This document shows positions 1-12,074 of a stretch of 64,000 bases of DNA, one piece after another. Position numbers and translations under genes: made by a program. The DNA comes from Lumbricus rubellus (Eukaryota; Annelida; Clitellata; Crassiclitellata; Lumbricidae): positions 40,235,959-40,299,958 of the forward strand of contig OX243815.1 of assembly GCA_945859605.1 (NCBI GenBank). The letters are read 5' to 3'. The stretch's first letter is position 1. Each line of letters opens with the position of its first letter. The notes beneath the pieces are model-generated. The model was not told where the DNA came from and ran no database searches. It was given only the letters and a program-made list of their open reading frames with translations.

Positions 1-260
1 TGCAGCTGGACACAAAGTGTGTAGTTGGAAAACGAATTTGTGCAGTTGAAAATCGGGTTTCGTGCAGTTACTTTTTTACACACAATCGCATAAACAATGT
101 AAGTAGCTAATATATTTTAATTAAACTGATTGCAACAAAACAAGATTATAAGACATTTTTGCCGTGAATAATGAATTCAACTTTAAATTTCTATATTTGT
201 TAAGTGTTGCTTATAATTATTTATTTAAGTCTTAGCCCACTCTTATAAGCACTGAAAAGC
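1..260. other. AT-rich non-coding sequence
   Basis: No supported open frame, repeat or signal was seen. The stretch leads directly into the 86-bp tandem array. Confidence 0.5.
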
Positions 261-1620
261 ACAGGTATTTTGTTAAGATGACACCTTAAAATGCTCCCAT
301 TGCAATGTGGAAATTCAAAAAGTTTCGGATGAGGCTCTGAAAAATTACAGGTATTTTATTAAAATGACACCTTAAAATGCTGCCATTGCAATGCGGAAAT
401 TCAAAAAGTTTCTGATGAGGCTCTGAAAAAGTACAGGTGTTTTGTTACGATGACACCTTAAAATGCTACCATTGCAATGTGGAAATTCAAAAAGTTTCTG
501 ATCAGGCTCTGAAAAAGTAGAGGTATTTTATTAAAATGACACCTTCAAATGCTACCATTGCAATGTGGAAATTCAAAACGTTTCTGATGAGTCTCTGAAA
601 AAGTAGAGGTATTTTGTTAAGATGACACCTTCAAATGCTACCATTGCAATTTGGAAATTCAAAAAGTTTCTGATGAGGCTTTGAAAAAGTAGAGGTATTT
701 TGTTAAGATGACACCTTAAAATGCTGCCATTGCAATGTGGAAATTCAAAAAGTTTCTGATGAGGCTCTGAAAAAGTACAGGTGTTTTGTTACGATGACAC
801 CTTAAAATGCTACCACTGCAATGTGGAAATTTAAAAAGTTTCTGATGAGTCTCTGAAAAAGTAGAGGTATTTTGTTAAGATGACACCTTAAAATGCTACC
901 ATTGCAATTTGGAAATTCAAAAAGTTTCTGATGAGGCTCTGAAAAATTACAGGTATTTTGTTAAGATGACACCTTAAAATGCTGCCATTGCAATGTGGAA
1001 ATTCAAAAAGTTTCTGATGAGGCTCTGAAAAAGTACAGGTGTTTTGTTACGATGACACCTGAAATGCTACCACTGCAATGTGAAAATTCAAAAAGTTTCT
1101 GATGAGTCTCTGAAAAAGTAGAGGTATTTTGTTAAGATGACACCTTAAAATGCTACCATTGCAATTTGGAAATTCAAAAAGTTTCTGATGAGGCTCTGAA
1201 AAAGTACAGGTATATTGTTAAGATGACACCTTAAAATGCTACCATTGCAATGTGGAAATTCAAAAAGTTTCTGATGAGGCTCTGAAAAAGTACAGGTATA
1301 TTGTTAAGATGACACCTTAAAATGCTACCATTGCAATTTGGAAATTCAAAAAGTTTCTGATGAGGATCTGAAAAAGTAGAGGTATTTTGTTAAGATGACA
1401 CCTTAAAATGCTACCATTGCAATTTGGAAATTCAAAAAGTTTCTGATGAGGCTCTGAAAAAGTACAGGTATATTGTTAAGATGACACCTTAAAATGCTAC
1501 CATTGCAATTTGGAAATTCAAAAAGTTTCTGATGAGGATCTGAAAAAGTAGAGGTATTTTGTTAAGATGACACCTTAAAATGCTACCATTGCAATGTGGA
1601 AATTCAAAAAGTTTCTGATG
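261..1620. repeat. 86-bp minisatellite, about 16 copies
   Basis: The unit begins near acaggtattttgttaagatg and returns every 86 bases; for example, the tgacacct word recurs near positions 280, 366, 452 and 538. Copies differ by a few substitutions (gtacag/gtagag, gaggctc/gagtctc), and variant types alternate along the array, which suggests local segmental duplication. The units abut each other with no distinct spacers. No long open frame runs through. The array ends sharply at about 1620, where a GC-rich segment begins. Confidence 0.93.
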
Positions 1621-2489
1621 GGGAGGGGCACATCCCCCTCCCCATACCCCTCCCCTACAAGTCTCGGCGCTACGCGCCTCACGAGAGTCCTTCGGGCACT
1701 CGATTGTCCGCCCCCCCCCCCAGAAACCTAATTTTCCCCCCCCAGCGAAGGGGGACTAGATTAAACACTGTTCTTTGGAGAAGTAGGTTTATAAGCTTAC
1801 CCAGTTACACTATCATGCTAATGATAATAGTAATATTATTAATAATGACATAATATAACAAAAATAATAATAAATTAATGATATTAATAATCTATATAAA
1901 TAAAAATGTAACCGCGTTTGGCACGGCTTCAAAGATCTCCGAACTTTCTTCATTGATTGCTTTCGAAACTTCACCAAAACGTTTAGTTCCAACACGGCCG
2001 GGTTTGCAGAATGATTTTTGGGGAAAAGCGCAATGTTTTAAACAAAAATAGCTACTTTGCAAATTCTACCGTTTTCAACACATACGCCTGTCGATAAGCC
2101 TTGCCTTCCGCGTTTGAAACGGTTGTTCAAATGTCTTCCGTTTATGTAGCGCATTTCAACACATCCAATTTCGGCCTTCTTGCTGAAGAGTTTTATGGCG
2201 CTATCCGCGTCGCTATCGGAGAGGGGCGGTGTGAGGGAGGAAAGGAGGGAGGGAGCGGGACGAACATGGAAGGAGGGGGAGAGGAAGGGGAGGGGGAGGG
2301 GAAGGGGATGCTCTTTTCAGCCACAGCAACGCGTGGCCGGGTGCGTTAGTAATAAATAATAATAATAATAAATAATAATATTACTAATAATAATAATAAT
2401 TAGGCCTTAGTCTCAATAATGACCAATCTACCCGATGTAGGATGCTATTCTGATAATTATGTGCAGTTGAGAAATTTTCTTAAAATAAC
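1621..2489. other. Non-coding: GC-rich patch then AT-rich DNA
   Basis: 1621-1790 is a C-rich patch with poly-C runs and short inverted words, possibly a transposon end. 1800-1900 and 2345-2400 are AT-rich with ATA-type microsatellites. 2216-2310 is a purine-rich GGA/GAG stretch. No supported gene. Confidence 0.45.
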
Positions 2490-3226
2490 CCCTGGTGGTG
2501 ATGGTGGTGGTGGTGCTGGTGGTGGTGCTGGTGGTGGTGATTTATGATAGTGGTGGTGGTTGTGGTGGTGGTGATGGTGTTGGTGGTGATGGTAGTGGTG
2601 GTGGTGGCGGTGATGGTGGTGGTTGTGATCGTCGTAGTGGTGGTGGTGGTGGTGGTGGTGCTGGTGATGGTGGTGGTGGTGCTGGTGGTGGTGGTGGTGC
2701 TGGTGGTGGTGATGGTGGTGGTGCTGGTGCTGCTGGTGGTGGTGATGGTGGTGGTGGTGGTGCTGGTGGTGGTGGTGGTGCTGGTGGTGGTGATGGTGGT
2801 GGTGGTGCTGGTGGTGGTGCTGGTGGTGGTGATTTTTGATGGTGGTGGTGGTTGTGGTGGTGGTGATGGTATTGGTGGTGATGGTAGTGGTGGTGGTGGT
2901 GGTGCTGGTGGTGGTGGTGCTGGTGGTGGTGATGGTGATGGTGCTGGTGGTGGTGATGGTGGTGCTGGTGGTGTTGGTGGTGGTGGTGGTGATGGTGGTG
3001 GTGGTGGTGGTGGTGCTGGTGGTGGTGATGGTGGTGATTTTTGATGGTGGTGGTGGTTGTGGTGGTGGTGATGGTATTGGTGGTGATGGTAGTGGTGGTG
3101 GTGGTGGCGGTGGTGATGGTGGTGGTGGTGGTGGTGGTGGTGGTGGTGGTGGTGGTGGTGGTGGTGGTGGTGGTGGTGGTGGTGGTGGTGGTGGTGGTGG
3201 TGGTGGTGGTGGTGGTGGTGGTGGTG
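2490..3226. repeat. (GGT)n trinucleotide tract, about 735 bp
   Basis: Almost continuous GGT with interspersed GAT, GCT and TGT triplets, ending in more than 30 pure GGT units at 3117-3224. A block starting gatttttgatggtggtgg recurs near 2835 and 3035, with a related form at 2540, so the tract grew by block duplication of about 200-290 bp as well as by slippage. The open frames on both strands (Gly/Val-rich on plus, His/Thr/Pro-rich on minus) are simple-sequence artefacts. Confidence 0.95.
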
Positions 3227-3229
3227 TAG

Positions 3230-4258
3230 AATGCATTGCGACCACGAACATTAAACCTTCTGCGTCCTGTATCAGTTACTGTAGTTTTTAAAGTTTTTAA
3301 GCGATGAACTGACATTAACTTTTCTGCACGCAGACCACAGTAGACGTGATAAACGCGATCTCTTTCCAGTCTACATGTATATCTTGGGGATCCACTCATA
3401 AAGTAGAGAAGTTTTTATGGGTTTGCAGATATAAGCTGAAGCAGCTGCCGACTCCCTACGTGCTCCGTTTCATGTATGCGTGTCTGTATGTGTAGTTGTA
3501 TGTCTACATATGTGTGGTTGATAAGGGCTGCAGTATTCCGTGGCTTTATATAGAAGAGAGGAAACGTCGCGACCTGTCTTTCAGCCGAAAGCATCCGAAA
3601 GGGTTATTGAAAGCTTCAGTAGAAACTTACCGGGTACTTAGACATATATAGGCTATATAATAAGCTTATATAATATACATTGTATATATATAGTCTAAAT
3701 ACATATATTATTTATAGTCAATGTGTATTTTATATTATAGTATATATAGGCCTATAATTTATATATTCGGGTGATAACTCACATGTATCTCATAATTAAT
3801 TTTACATCTTCCGAAGAATGTGAGATGTTGTCAAAGGACGATGCATATACACATGTAGACTATTAACTATGCTACTGCATCAACGTACGACGACTGAGTC
3901 AGGGTAAATGATGAATCGCTATCCATGGGATCATTAATAATCCGTGGCACTTCCTTCAGCGAAGACTTTGCAATTAGGCTAATCTTCAGATTCAGAGAAG
4001 AGAAAGTCGTCTGATTTTGGTGCGAACTTAATCATCGTCATAAAGTGACATTTAAAAGCGGAAGCTCATAAACTGACCATGGCTATTTTCGTCCCAGAAT
4101 TCACGGATGTCTAAATGTCTTTTATATGGGAGACAGTGTATAGGCCTAATAAGGGTTCGCTTGGGCGAGTGCTGTTCCTTAATTGGGGTCTTGACGTGAG
4201 GAATGAGGTCAATTAGCCCTGGACGATAAACACTGAAGTTCGCATATAAATTCGGATA
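3230..4258. other. Non-coding, AT-rich (likely intron of the SLC7-type gene)
   Basis: No conserved exon was recognised. Because the exon at 4476 begins with a splice acceptor, this stretch and the DNA upstream are probably intron of the transporter gene. 3640-3760 is rich in TATA words. Confidence 0.4.
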
Positions 4259-4412
4259 CGTGTAGTGGTGTGTGGTTGCGTGCGTATCTGTGTGAGTGTG
4301 TACGTGGATGTGTGTGTACATGTATGTGGGTAATTGTGTGTGTGCGTGTGTTTGTGTGTGTTGTGTGTGTGTGTGTGTGTGCGCGCGCGCGCGTACGTGT
4401 GTGTTTGTAAGT
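4259..4412. repeat. (GT)n-rich microsatellite
   Basis: A GT dinucleotide run with GC interruptions and a pure gcgcgcgcgcg block at 4381-4391, lying just upstream of the splice acceptor at 4475. Confidence 0.85.
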
Positions 4413-4475
4413 GCACGCTGAGCAAGCATGTATAAAATGGTATATCTACACTCGATCGTGTCGTGTCTGCTGCAG

Positions 4476-4671
4476 GTCTTCTCCTCTACTTCGGCTACAG
4501 CATGGTGCACAGCGTCAAAGGCCTCAAAGCGCAGCAGCAGCAGCTGCAGCAGGATCAACAGCAGCAGCAGCAGCAGCAGTCAGCTCAGCCTCCGTTGACA
4601 GAAGGTCAGCTGCAGAAACAGCATCAGATGGAGATGGAGCGGGCCACGAACACCATCACCGACATCAACGG

Positions 4672-4708
<37 letters not shown>

Positions 4709-5464
4709 CCGACGATGGCATCGACTGAGTTCAACGGTCATCTGCCGCCTCGTCGACCGCCCCCGCCGAGACAGGAGTCGCTGACGAAGCTGAAGGCATC
4801 GCGCAGCCAAGAGAGGACGACCAACAGCTCTGCAGGATCGCCGTGGATCGACAACGGCAGCGACGACAAGAGAGGCTCAGCAGACGGTAGCGATCGGCGC
4901 CTCACCCACCAACCGAGGACTGCAGGGCAGGACATGGACCACCAACGACACCACCACCACCAGAACAAGGATTCCCGCTTCAAAGGGGAAGAGGTCACTG
5001 CTGCGCCGTATAGACCTAGTAGCACCCATGCGGAGGGGACTGTGGGACGAAGCACGGATACGAGAGGCGTTGCCACCACAAGATCAGATCCTGATCCACA
5101 GATGAACGCCTACGCACGACCAAGACCGCGTCCAGTTCAGTCCAATACGACCCGGGGTGGTGACTCGGCGGAATGGAGCGGTCAAGGCCAAGGTCACGGT
5201 CAGGGTCAAGGCCAAGGTCAGAGTCAAGGTCAGAGTCAAGGTCACGGTCAAGGTCAACGGATGTGGAACCAGGAGCCGAGGGTGGCGGCCGGATGGAGTG
5301 CGCCGCAGGGAGGGGTGCACTACGACGTCTACGCTGACCTTTGGAACGACAACGAGAACGATGAATCAGCGGTGAATCATCGCAAGTCCAATCCGTTCAT
5401 TGAGTACAACAGCAGCGATCCAGAACCAGTCAACAGAAAACCGAAGAATCCGTTCAGAGAATGA
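4476..5464 (+). CDS. SLC7-type cationic amino acid transporter, last coding exon (partial)
   Basis: Only the last coding exon lies in the window. The acceptor is tctgctgcag at 4466-4475; the first two bases complete a Gly codon (phase 1), and the frame runs 328 codons to TGA. The start, GLLLYFGYSMVHSV, has the pattern of the final transmembrane segment of CAT-like SLC7 proteins, whose usual ending is YFGYG..HS. The rest is a very long, low-complexity cytosolic tail: two polyQ blocks (CAG repeats near 4531-4580 and 4671-4705), a His-rich patch near 4936-4965, Gly-Gln repeats at about 5182-5250, and two NPF tripeptides near the end (NPFIE, NPFRE). NPF is the known ligand of EH-domain endocytic proteins, so regulated trafficking is a reasonable inference. 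The exact paralogue (SLC7A1-A4 or A14 group) cannot be told from this exon. Upstream exons must lie before the window or be unrecognised. Confidence 0.72.
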
Positions 5465-7351
5465 AAACTTGCGTTGAATTAATTAATTATTATTATTGGT
5501 CGCAGTGGAAAGACATTCCTCCTCACAAAAAAGTCTAATTATAGATGAAACTAACCACGTGTACAGTGTACACACACACACGGGGGCCATCAAGGAAATC
5601 CGTTGAGCCAACGACAACGGATTTCCGTTGACAAAAATGCCTGTCATCAAGGCCATGAATATTAGATGGGAAAGGTGTCCGTTTGGGAGTATGATCCCAT
5701 GTTGGCATGTTGTGAGGAGCTTACGTGTCGCAGAGCCAACAGACAAGTATATAATACTGTCTGTTAACAAAGTGTGTTATCCTTGGAGAGTTCGAGACCC
5801 ACCCTCCCAACCATGTAAAAAGTGAATTCCATTGCCTAATCTGGCTGCTTTGGTGACAAGCGATGACGCTGAATTTGGTCTAAAGTTGCATCATATTTAC
5901 AGGGCTACAAAAGTATTCGTAGCAATGTGGAGATGTCTGCATAGGTCTAATCATTGTGAGATGTTGTAATCTTGCCATGCTGAATAATTAATCTAATTCG
6001 GCAAAAGCGTCAGCGGTAGCCAATAGAAATTGATGGATCGGTTCATCTTTTTACGGAACACCTAGTAACGCTCAGACTTTCTAAATGCATCGTGATCTCC
6101 TTTCATTATAGTTTAGATGCTATGTACAGAAAAGCTCTGGTATAGACTTACAAGTAGGCTACAGGACTAGGCCTATGCACAGGTTATCCATTATAGTTCT
6201 CTAAAGTCTGATAGTATACGCCTACTGTTGTGTCCACAGGCTTCTAATTTGCATTGCGAATAAGCTGGTGCCATGCATGTGCTTAGCATTAGACTAGTGT
6301 GGTAGGCCTAATGAAGATATTTAGAGTATACAGGGCATTACAGGCCTACATTATTTCTACGTTACTTAATTAGGATAGCAAAACGGCAGAGTAGGCCTAT
6401 ATAATAGCCTAATCTCTAGTAGCTTAAAGATCGCATTCTTACCAAACTTCCATACTTAGATTTGATGCCAAGATTTCAGCTACAAGAGCTCGTCAACTTC
6501 TTTAAGGCTAACTGTAGAATCATCTATGTGCATGGTGTCACATTGGTGTCACATTGGTGTGGCAGCGGTGTTAAGTCAAATCTTGAATGTCTCGAATGCA
6601 GAATTAGGCTTAGGGTTTTACACCAATTGATGGACCTCTTGATGCTTAATCTGGCCTTAAGTTAGTCTGTATGCTTTTTGCCACTCCACACATAGACCGT
6701 CCCCCAAATTCCACATCAGCCCTTCCCCCCCCCACCAACCTGACCCTCCCAACGATATACAGGATCCGCGTAGATTAGGTTTTCACTACTGAATGTTGGA
6801 AAGAGTTTAAAAATTATTAATTGTGTTGTAAGATTTCAATTGTATTGTAATATTTCAATTGTATTATACATTGTTCTCTGTGCAGTGGACAATCTGTAGT
6901 GTTACTTTGTAGTCTAAGCGAAATTGTCTGTAGTCATTGATTGCCTCGCTAGTTAGTTAACTTATTTAATAAACGGTTGACAACATAAGAGTCTGTTAAT
7001 CGGTTAGTATTTAATTATATTATATGCCTAGGCCAACATTAGCCTAGGCCTATACACAAAACAGTGTTACTGCATGGCGTGATAATTTATTTCTTTGCAT
7101 TTACGCAGGTAACTATATCCATCCTGATTATTTAAATTATTGGTCTTGCTCAACAAGCATATTGCAACAACTATCACTAACCCTAGCACACATGTTCCCT
7201 GCAACATCTGAAAGTTTTGTCACTCCAGGTGTGAACGTTAGAAATCGCTGTTCGAGTCCACTGGGCTGTTTACCTTTGAACACGATTGGTAGGCTAAAAA
7301 TATGCAGAACCGTTCTGTAACTGGTTCCTTCAAGTAGGCCTTGAAGGATTC

Positions 7352-7365
7352 GTTGCCATGGTTAC
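7352..7365. promoter_or_regulatory. Candidate RFX X-box
   Basis: GTTGCCATGGTTAC has two RFX half-sites (GTTGCC and, on the other strand, GTAACC) around a two-base spacer, close to the X-box consensus GTTRCC..GGYAAC. It lies 1.4 kb beyond the 3' end of RIIAD1, not in its promoter, so any link to that ciliary-type gene is speculation. Confidence 0.35.
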
Positions 7366-7534
7366 TATCATGTACGAGGGTCGGGGCCAGGCTGCACGCC
7401 AAATGGACCAACCCTGGCTACTGTACAGTGTACATTGGACTAAAGCCTTTGACCCAATTTCCTGCTCTGTTCTATCAAACCTATCTTTCCAGTGGCGGCG
7501 CCAGGATTTCAGTTTGTGGGGGGAGGGGCTGAAG

Positions 7535-7722
7535 CAGTGGCGACGCCAGTTATGCAATTTAGGCAGGTCGCGTCAAGGTCATGGGGGGATTATTCAGCAG
7601 GTCGAAGAAATTAAATGTACAGAAGACTTTAAAATTTGCTAATAATTTTTGGCAGGTCATGAGCAAAATAGGCAATACTATGTCAAATGACCTGCTGTGA
7701 CCTATGGTAGCGCAGCCACTGA
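7535..7722. mobile_element. Small hAT-like non-autonomous element (weak)
   Basis: The ends cagtggcgacgccag and gtagcgcagccactg form imperfect terminal inverted repeats starting CAGTGGC, typical of hAT MITEs. A similar truncated end (ccagtggcggcgccagg) lies just upstream at 7489. No convincing target duplication was seen. Confidence 0.35.
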
Positions 7723-8720
7723 AAGGTATTTAAGGTGAGTGGAACAGAGGAATTCCTTATGGAATTGGTGATGTAGGCAAATGGTATCAAACTTGAAATC
7801 TATTTGTTCAAGTACTTTAATCTTGAACTATGACATCTTTGGTGTTTTGGATGATGTAGTAGCCCAGCAGATGTCGTGTTTTACAAGTTTTTTTGTTTTT
7901 TGGGTAACAATCGTTTAATTCTTGAGAGTGTTAGTTCTTTATTCTTCAACAAACAACTAAATTAAAATTTAATGTCAATGCTTTTGCTGCATTTATGAAT
8001 TATAATTCCATGGACAATACAGATTTACATCAATCAATCAACCAATCAATCAATCAACCAATCAATCAATCAACTGTCAATTGCAGTGTACATTGTTACA
8101 AATATGCTTACCATACTGCACTTTATCATACCACAAGTTTTTATTCAGCTAAATGATGCACAATTTTGGCCAAGGTTTCAGTTTCTTCCAATATGTTTTA
8201 CTTCACTAGCAGGATGACAAAAACCCAAATTGACATTAAAATAGACCTAAACTGAGCTTCTCTGTGTACCACTGAAGATGATGGAGGACACTAGATGCCA
8301 CTGAAAGGAGCTATATAAAACTGTGATTTATAGCCATATGTTGTATCAGATGAAGTCTTGATACTTTGTCTAACATTCTTTTATGATTCATTCAGTGATG
8401 TAATACATTTAAGTTGAGTCACTGCCATAATACTAGAACAAATTTAGTTTAGTTTAGATTGACAAGTTTTAATTGGAAATTAATAAAAACATTTGTAGGT
8501 GTCTCTACAAGCCCAACCTGCATATGAAGGTTGTTGAGTGAGCGAATGCTGTAGACAATTTTAATTTAGTTAGATAAATGAAACGCGGAAATGTCAATCT
8601 ATCAAACAAAGTGCTTTGCAGGGCAATCTTTAATTGAAAGAGAAAGTCATTTCACACATGTAAACAACAACAATGGTAGTCTATATTTACAAGTTCGACT
8701 TTGCAGAAGGACACGCAGAA

Positions 8721-10684
8721 TCATATTTTTCCGACGAGATGATTTAGTCGCATTCGATGCTTCCTCTCCTCCAACAAATCTTCAAGCTTTTTCGGCAGAT
8801 TTGTATTGGTGAAGTAATCTATAGAATACAGAAAGGCATGGCCAATGACAGTTAAGACTATGCTAGATTTCTTCAGATCTTCATCAACAGTTATGACATG
8901 TACGGTTAAAAAGAAGCATGTTCAAATTGTTCAATGGCATCCAAGACATTGATATATTAAATCTTCATCAATGGTTATGACTATGTTACATTTCTTCATA
9001 TTGACATCTAAGGTTACGTAGGTCAATTTTCTAGTGCAAGAATTTACCGGTAGATATTTTGCATCAGATTTATCAGGATCATTTGGTCAAGAAAGATCAA
9101 GATTTACAACAACAGAGTTTTAAAAAACAAGACATGACTAAAAGAACAGAAGAGGACTCCAAAAAAACATATTGAGATGTCATGAAGACAAAATAGAGTT
9201 CAAGACAATCATACTAATATATCCACAAGTTAGAATGAAATTAACTAAACCTGCTGCAAAGTGTCGGATGTTGTCTGGCTTTTTGGTCACAACTTCCCTG
9301 AAAAGAAACACATACTTACAAATTAAAGAAGCACTGTTAAAATTTACTCAGATGCTTATTCAAAAAGCAATATTTTAACAAATTTACAAGCAAGGCTAAA
9401 CTCCATAAAACAAGAGATTCATGAAAGCCAAGACTTCAAATGCTTATCAAACAATTCTCATAAAGTCTCACAAGTACTGTTTCTCTTACTCTAGAAAATT
9501 AATAGAAGAAACTTGATTTTCTAACTATTTTCTTTCATTATAGAAAATCATTAACAAAGCTCTTGATTTATAGATTTATACAATTTTACATCCAATATAA
9601 AAATAGCAATGCGGCATTCAGAGATCAAGATTGTCTCCGTCTTTCTCACCCTAGAAAATCACTAACAAGACACTCAATTTCTGGATGCGAACGTAAGTAT
9701 TTCTCATTCTCCAGCCGTGTCTTCACCTGTGAGCAAAAAAGTATACAGTACTAAAAAGATAAAATGAAATGTTATATTTATAGTTTAGAATCAAGGATCA
9801 GCTGATACATGTATATCAGGTGCCATGCATTCAGCAACTATACTATCATGTAACTTAAATGTAATCAACTTGTATTGTGTATTTATCTAACATAATTTTG
9901 TGCAAAGTCATTTACACTTTGATGGTGTACTTTTCAAGAGGTCCTTAGATAGGTCTATCAGTAGTACTTCCATATGGATCTTTTCTCATTCTCCCACTAG
10001 TCTGCTGGAAAATAGGATGTTATTTACAGTTATGTAAATAATAATAATAGTAATATTCTTTGTTGAAACAATCCGGCTGACAAACCGCAACAGGTTACAG
10101 CTTACAGTTATTCATCTGAAACAGTTCACATGAACTCAAACGACAGGAGCCAACACTTAACCGACCCTCACGACGCCTAACCTACTCTAACCGACCCTCA
10201 CGACGCCTAACCGACCCTAACGGCGCCTAACCTGACCCCAACCGACCGTCACGACGCCTAAGCTGATCCTGAACTACCCTCATGACCCCTGAACCTGACA
10301 GTAACCGACACGTCGGTCCGTTCTGCAATTACGCGCCAGAGTATAAGTAAGTCCGCCTCTATTCACCTAAATCTAAAGCCCCATCTCATTTATCTTTGAT
10401 TTCGACGCAAAACATTTCGAAAACAATTCCTCAATCGCTCAAAAATAGAGGATTAGCGGCGTAGGCCTATACCTACGCGCTCGAGCACATCATGAACAGC
10501 ATGCACTGCGACAAAAAATCATCTTAAAATTCTGTTATACGCAAAATTTACTCACCTTAAAGTCGTTCAGCTTCTGCTGCTGCTCTGGACTGAGGGCTCC
10601 TAAGTCGTCCCCTCCTCCCAGATCATAGGGTTCCATTCCCCGAGGGGGATCATGTTTTGGCTTAACGGACGATGACGACGCCAT
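8721..10684 (-). CDS. RIIAD1: RIIa domain-containing protein 1 (RIIAD1), complete, 4 exons
   Basis: Exons on the minus strand: 10684-10556, 9726-9650, 9297-9251, 8818-8721. All junctions are GT-AG and the phases match (0, 2, 1), giving 116 residues. Exon 1 gives a Ser/Gly/Asp-rich start and LGALSPEQQQKLNDFK; exon 2 VKTRLENEKYLRSHPEIEC; exon 3 EVVTKKPDNIRHFAA; exon 4 DYFTNTNLPKKL and a basic end. This is the RIIAD1 layout, with the RIIa (dimerisation/docking-like) helices at about residues 44-92 and the family sequence YLR.H.E, KPDNI, FAADYFT. RIIa domains bind amphipathic helices of AKAP-type proteins, and RIIAD1 is associated with sperm and ciliary tissues; its exact role is not known. The start ATG (10684) begins the only frame compatible with exon 2. 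The length is close to the roughly 92-residue mammalian protein plus a longer N-terminus. Confidence 0.93.
10158..10261. repeat. Tandem repeat, about 20-35 bp units, in RIIAD1 intron 1
   Basis: Degenerate units of ccgaccctcacgacgcctaa and shorter variants, about five copies. The ctaacc words resemble telomeric repeats only superficially. Confidence 0.7.
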
Positions 10685-12074
10685 CTTTAAATCCTCAGGT
10701 TGCTAACCAAAGATTTTAACATTTGTTGACATCGAAGGCTGTCACGTGACTTTCAGACATTAATTTTGTGAGTTTTATAGCGCAATATTTAAAACAAGAA
10801 CAGGCTGGTGCGCCAGTGAACGTTACGCAGGTTCATAAATAACCGAAAGTTTTAACTGGGATTTTTTTTACTGACGGAATATAAAGTCGCATGTTAAAAA
10901 TTATAGGTATTATTTACGGCTGAATTAAAAATTTAAACTAATAAATTTTCAGTTTGTTTTTGCAATGAAAAGTCTTACGAGCGTTGAGGCAAAACTTTTT
11001 AAATATTAAAATGTGTACCGTGTAATTCTCCTGTTTCTGTTACTCCATCGCCATAAATGCAGGGTGAGAATTGCGGGGAGTTGGGGGGTCAGTTGTCATA
11101 TATGCGTAGCTAGTTACTCTCTAGGCACTTACACATAGTCCGTTTTGTTACTGTAACATTGTGCATTTTTCACCTACAAGCAAACAAATTACATATTTGG
11201 AATCAGCAGAAAATTCTGATAACGATAGGATATGGTCACTCTTTCCTAGCTGAAAAAATGTTTTCTTCATTTTTTGGGTAAAAGTAGGCCAAACCAATGT
11301 TATTTCACATCAAATGAACCAGAGGTGTAAGCCTACTCCCCACCCTTAGATTTTTCTGATAATTTTTGGTGATGAACTACATGCCAATAGGCCCCCAACA
11401 GTGGAAAACTGAACAAAATATCTCAAAATTTGACCGAGATATTAATTTTTTTAATTAATAAGCAAAAAAGCGGATTGTGCGAAAACGGCACGATCCATCA
11501 CGTTTGGATATCTTGATAACGAAAAGGGTCAGAGGACTGAAACTTATTGCATGCAATCAGTTCGTTGTGTTCTTTACAAATATGTAAGAATCTGATTGGT
11601 GTTCTTTTTGGTTCTTAAAATAGAACTTGGTAAGTATTGCACAGAGGCCAATTCTCCTTCAGGTTTCAGACATCATTATCAGCACATAAGAATGGGATAT
11701 AATGCTTGTATTGGTTTTATATTGAGTTAGGCTATGGGGCTTCCATAATGGACGTCCGCAATGAGAAGAGAGGGGTCATCAAAATGCGGACAAGGGGTGG
11801 GGTTGCGACCAGTGGGGACGTCCGCACCTCAATTTGGTACACAATTATTTCAGTGACGCACGAGGTTTTATTTAAAACCTGCTCCATATAAAACAAAAGC
11901 TGGCAACTTCATTCAAACAGATGGTTCATTCATTCATTTAGATTTATATAGCACCACTTAAGATTATTAACACAAAAATAATAGGGGTAAGACTAGATTC
12001 AGACAAGGGAGGGAGGGTCCAAAGTAAGTCATTTTCTGAGGATAAGGACGACTCCTATAATTATTGGTACTATA
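10685..12074. other. 5' flank of RIIAD1, otherwise empty
   Basis: No supported open frame. The ggttgctaacc motif at 10698-10708, just upstream of the RIIAD1 start, is a short palindrome. At 11925-11965 a minus-strand LINE/SINE-type tail (ttcattcattcat followed by atttatatagcacca) is visible. Confidence 0.4.

Larger units (their letters stand above)
5465..8720. other. 3' flank of the SLC7-type gene and intergenic DNA
   Basis: No supported gene. AATAAA occurs at 6968-6973 and could serve as a poly(A) signal. TAGGCCTA-type words are dense at 6160-7060. A near-ideal RFX X-box lies at 7352-7365. 8034-8072 is an (ATCA)n microsatellite. A degenerate LINE-type tail (agctatataaa) is near 8305-8325. 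Confidence 0.4.

Noticed and set aside
261..1620. Possible CRISPR array
   Set aside because: Units of 86 bp are contiguous and similar over their whole length, there are no unique spacers, and the genome is eukaryotic.
2457..3399. Long His/Thr/Pro- and Gly/Val-rich open frames
   Set aside because: They are translations of the GGT microsatellite in several frames, with no start context or splice support.
10158..10261. Interstitial telomeric repeat
   Set aside because: The ctaacc words are part of a longer ccgaccctcacgacgcctaa unit, not TTAGGG arrays.
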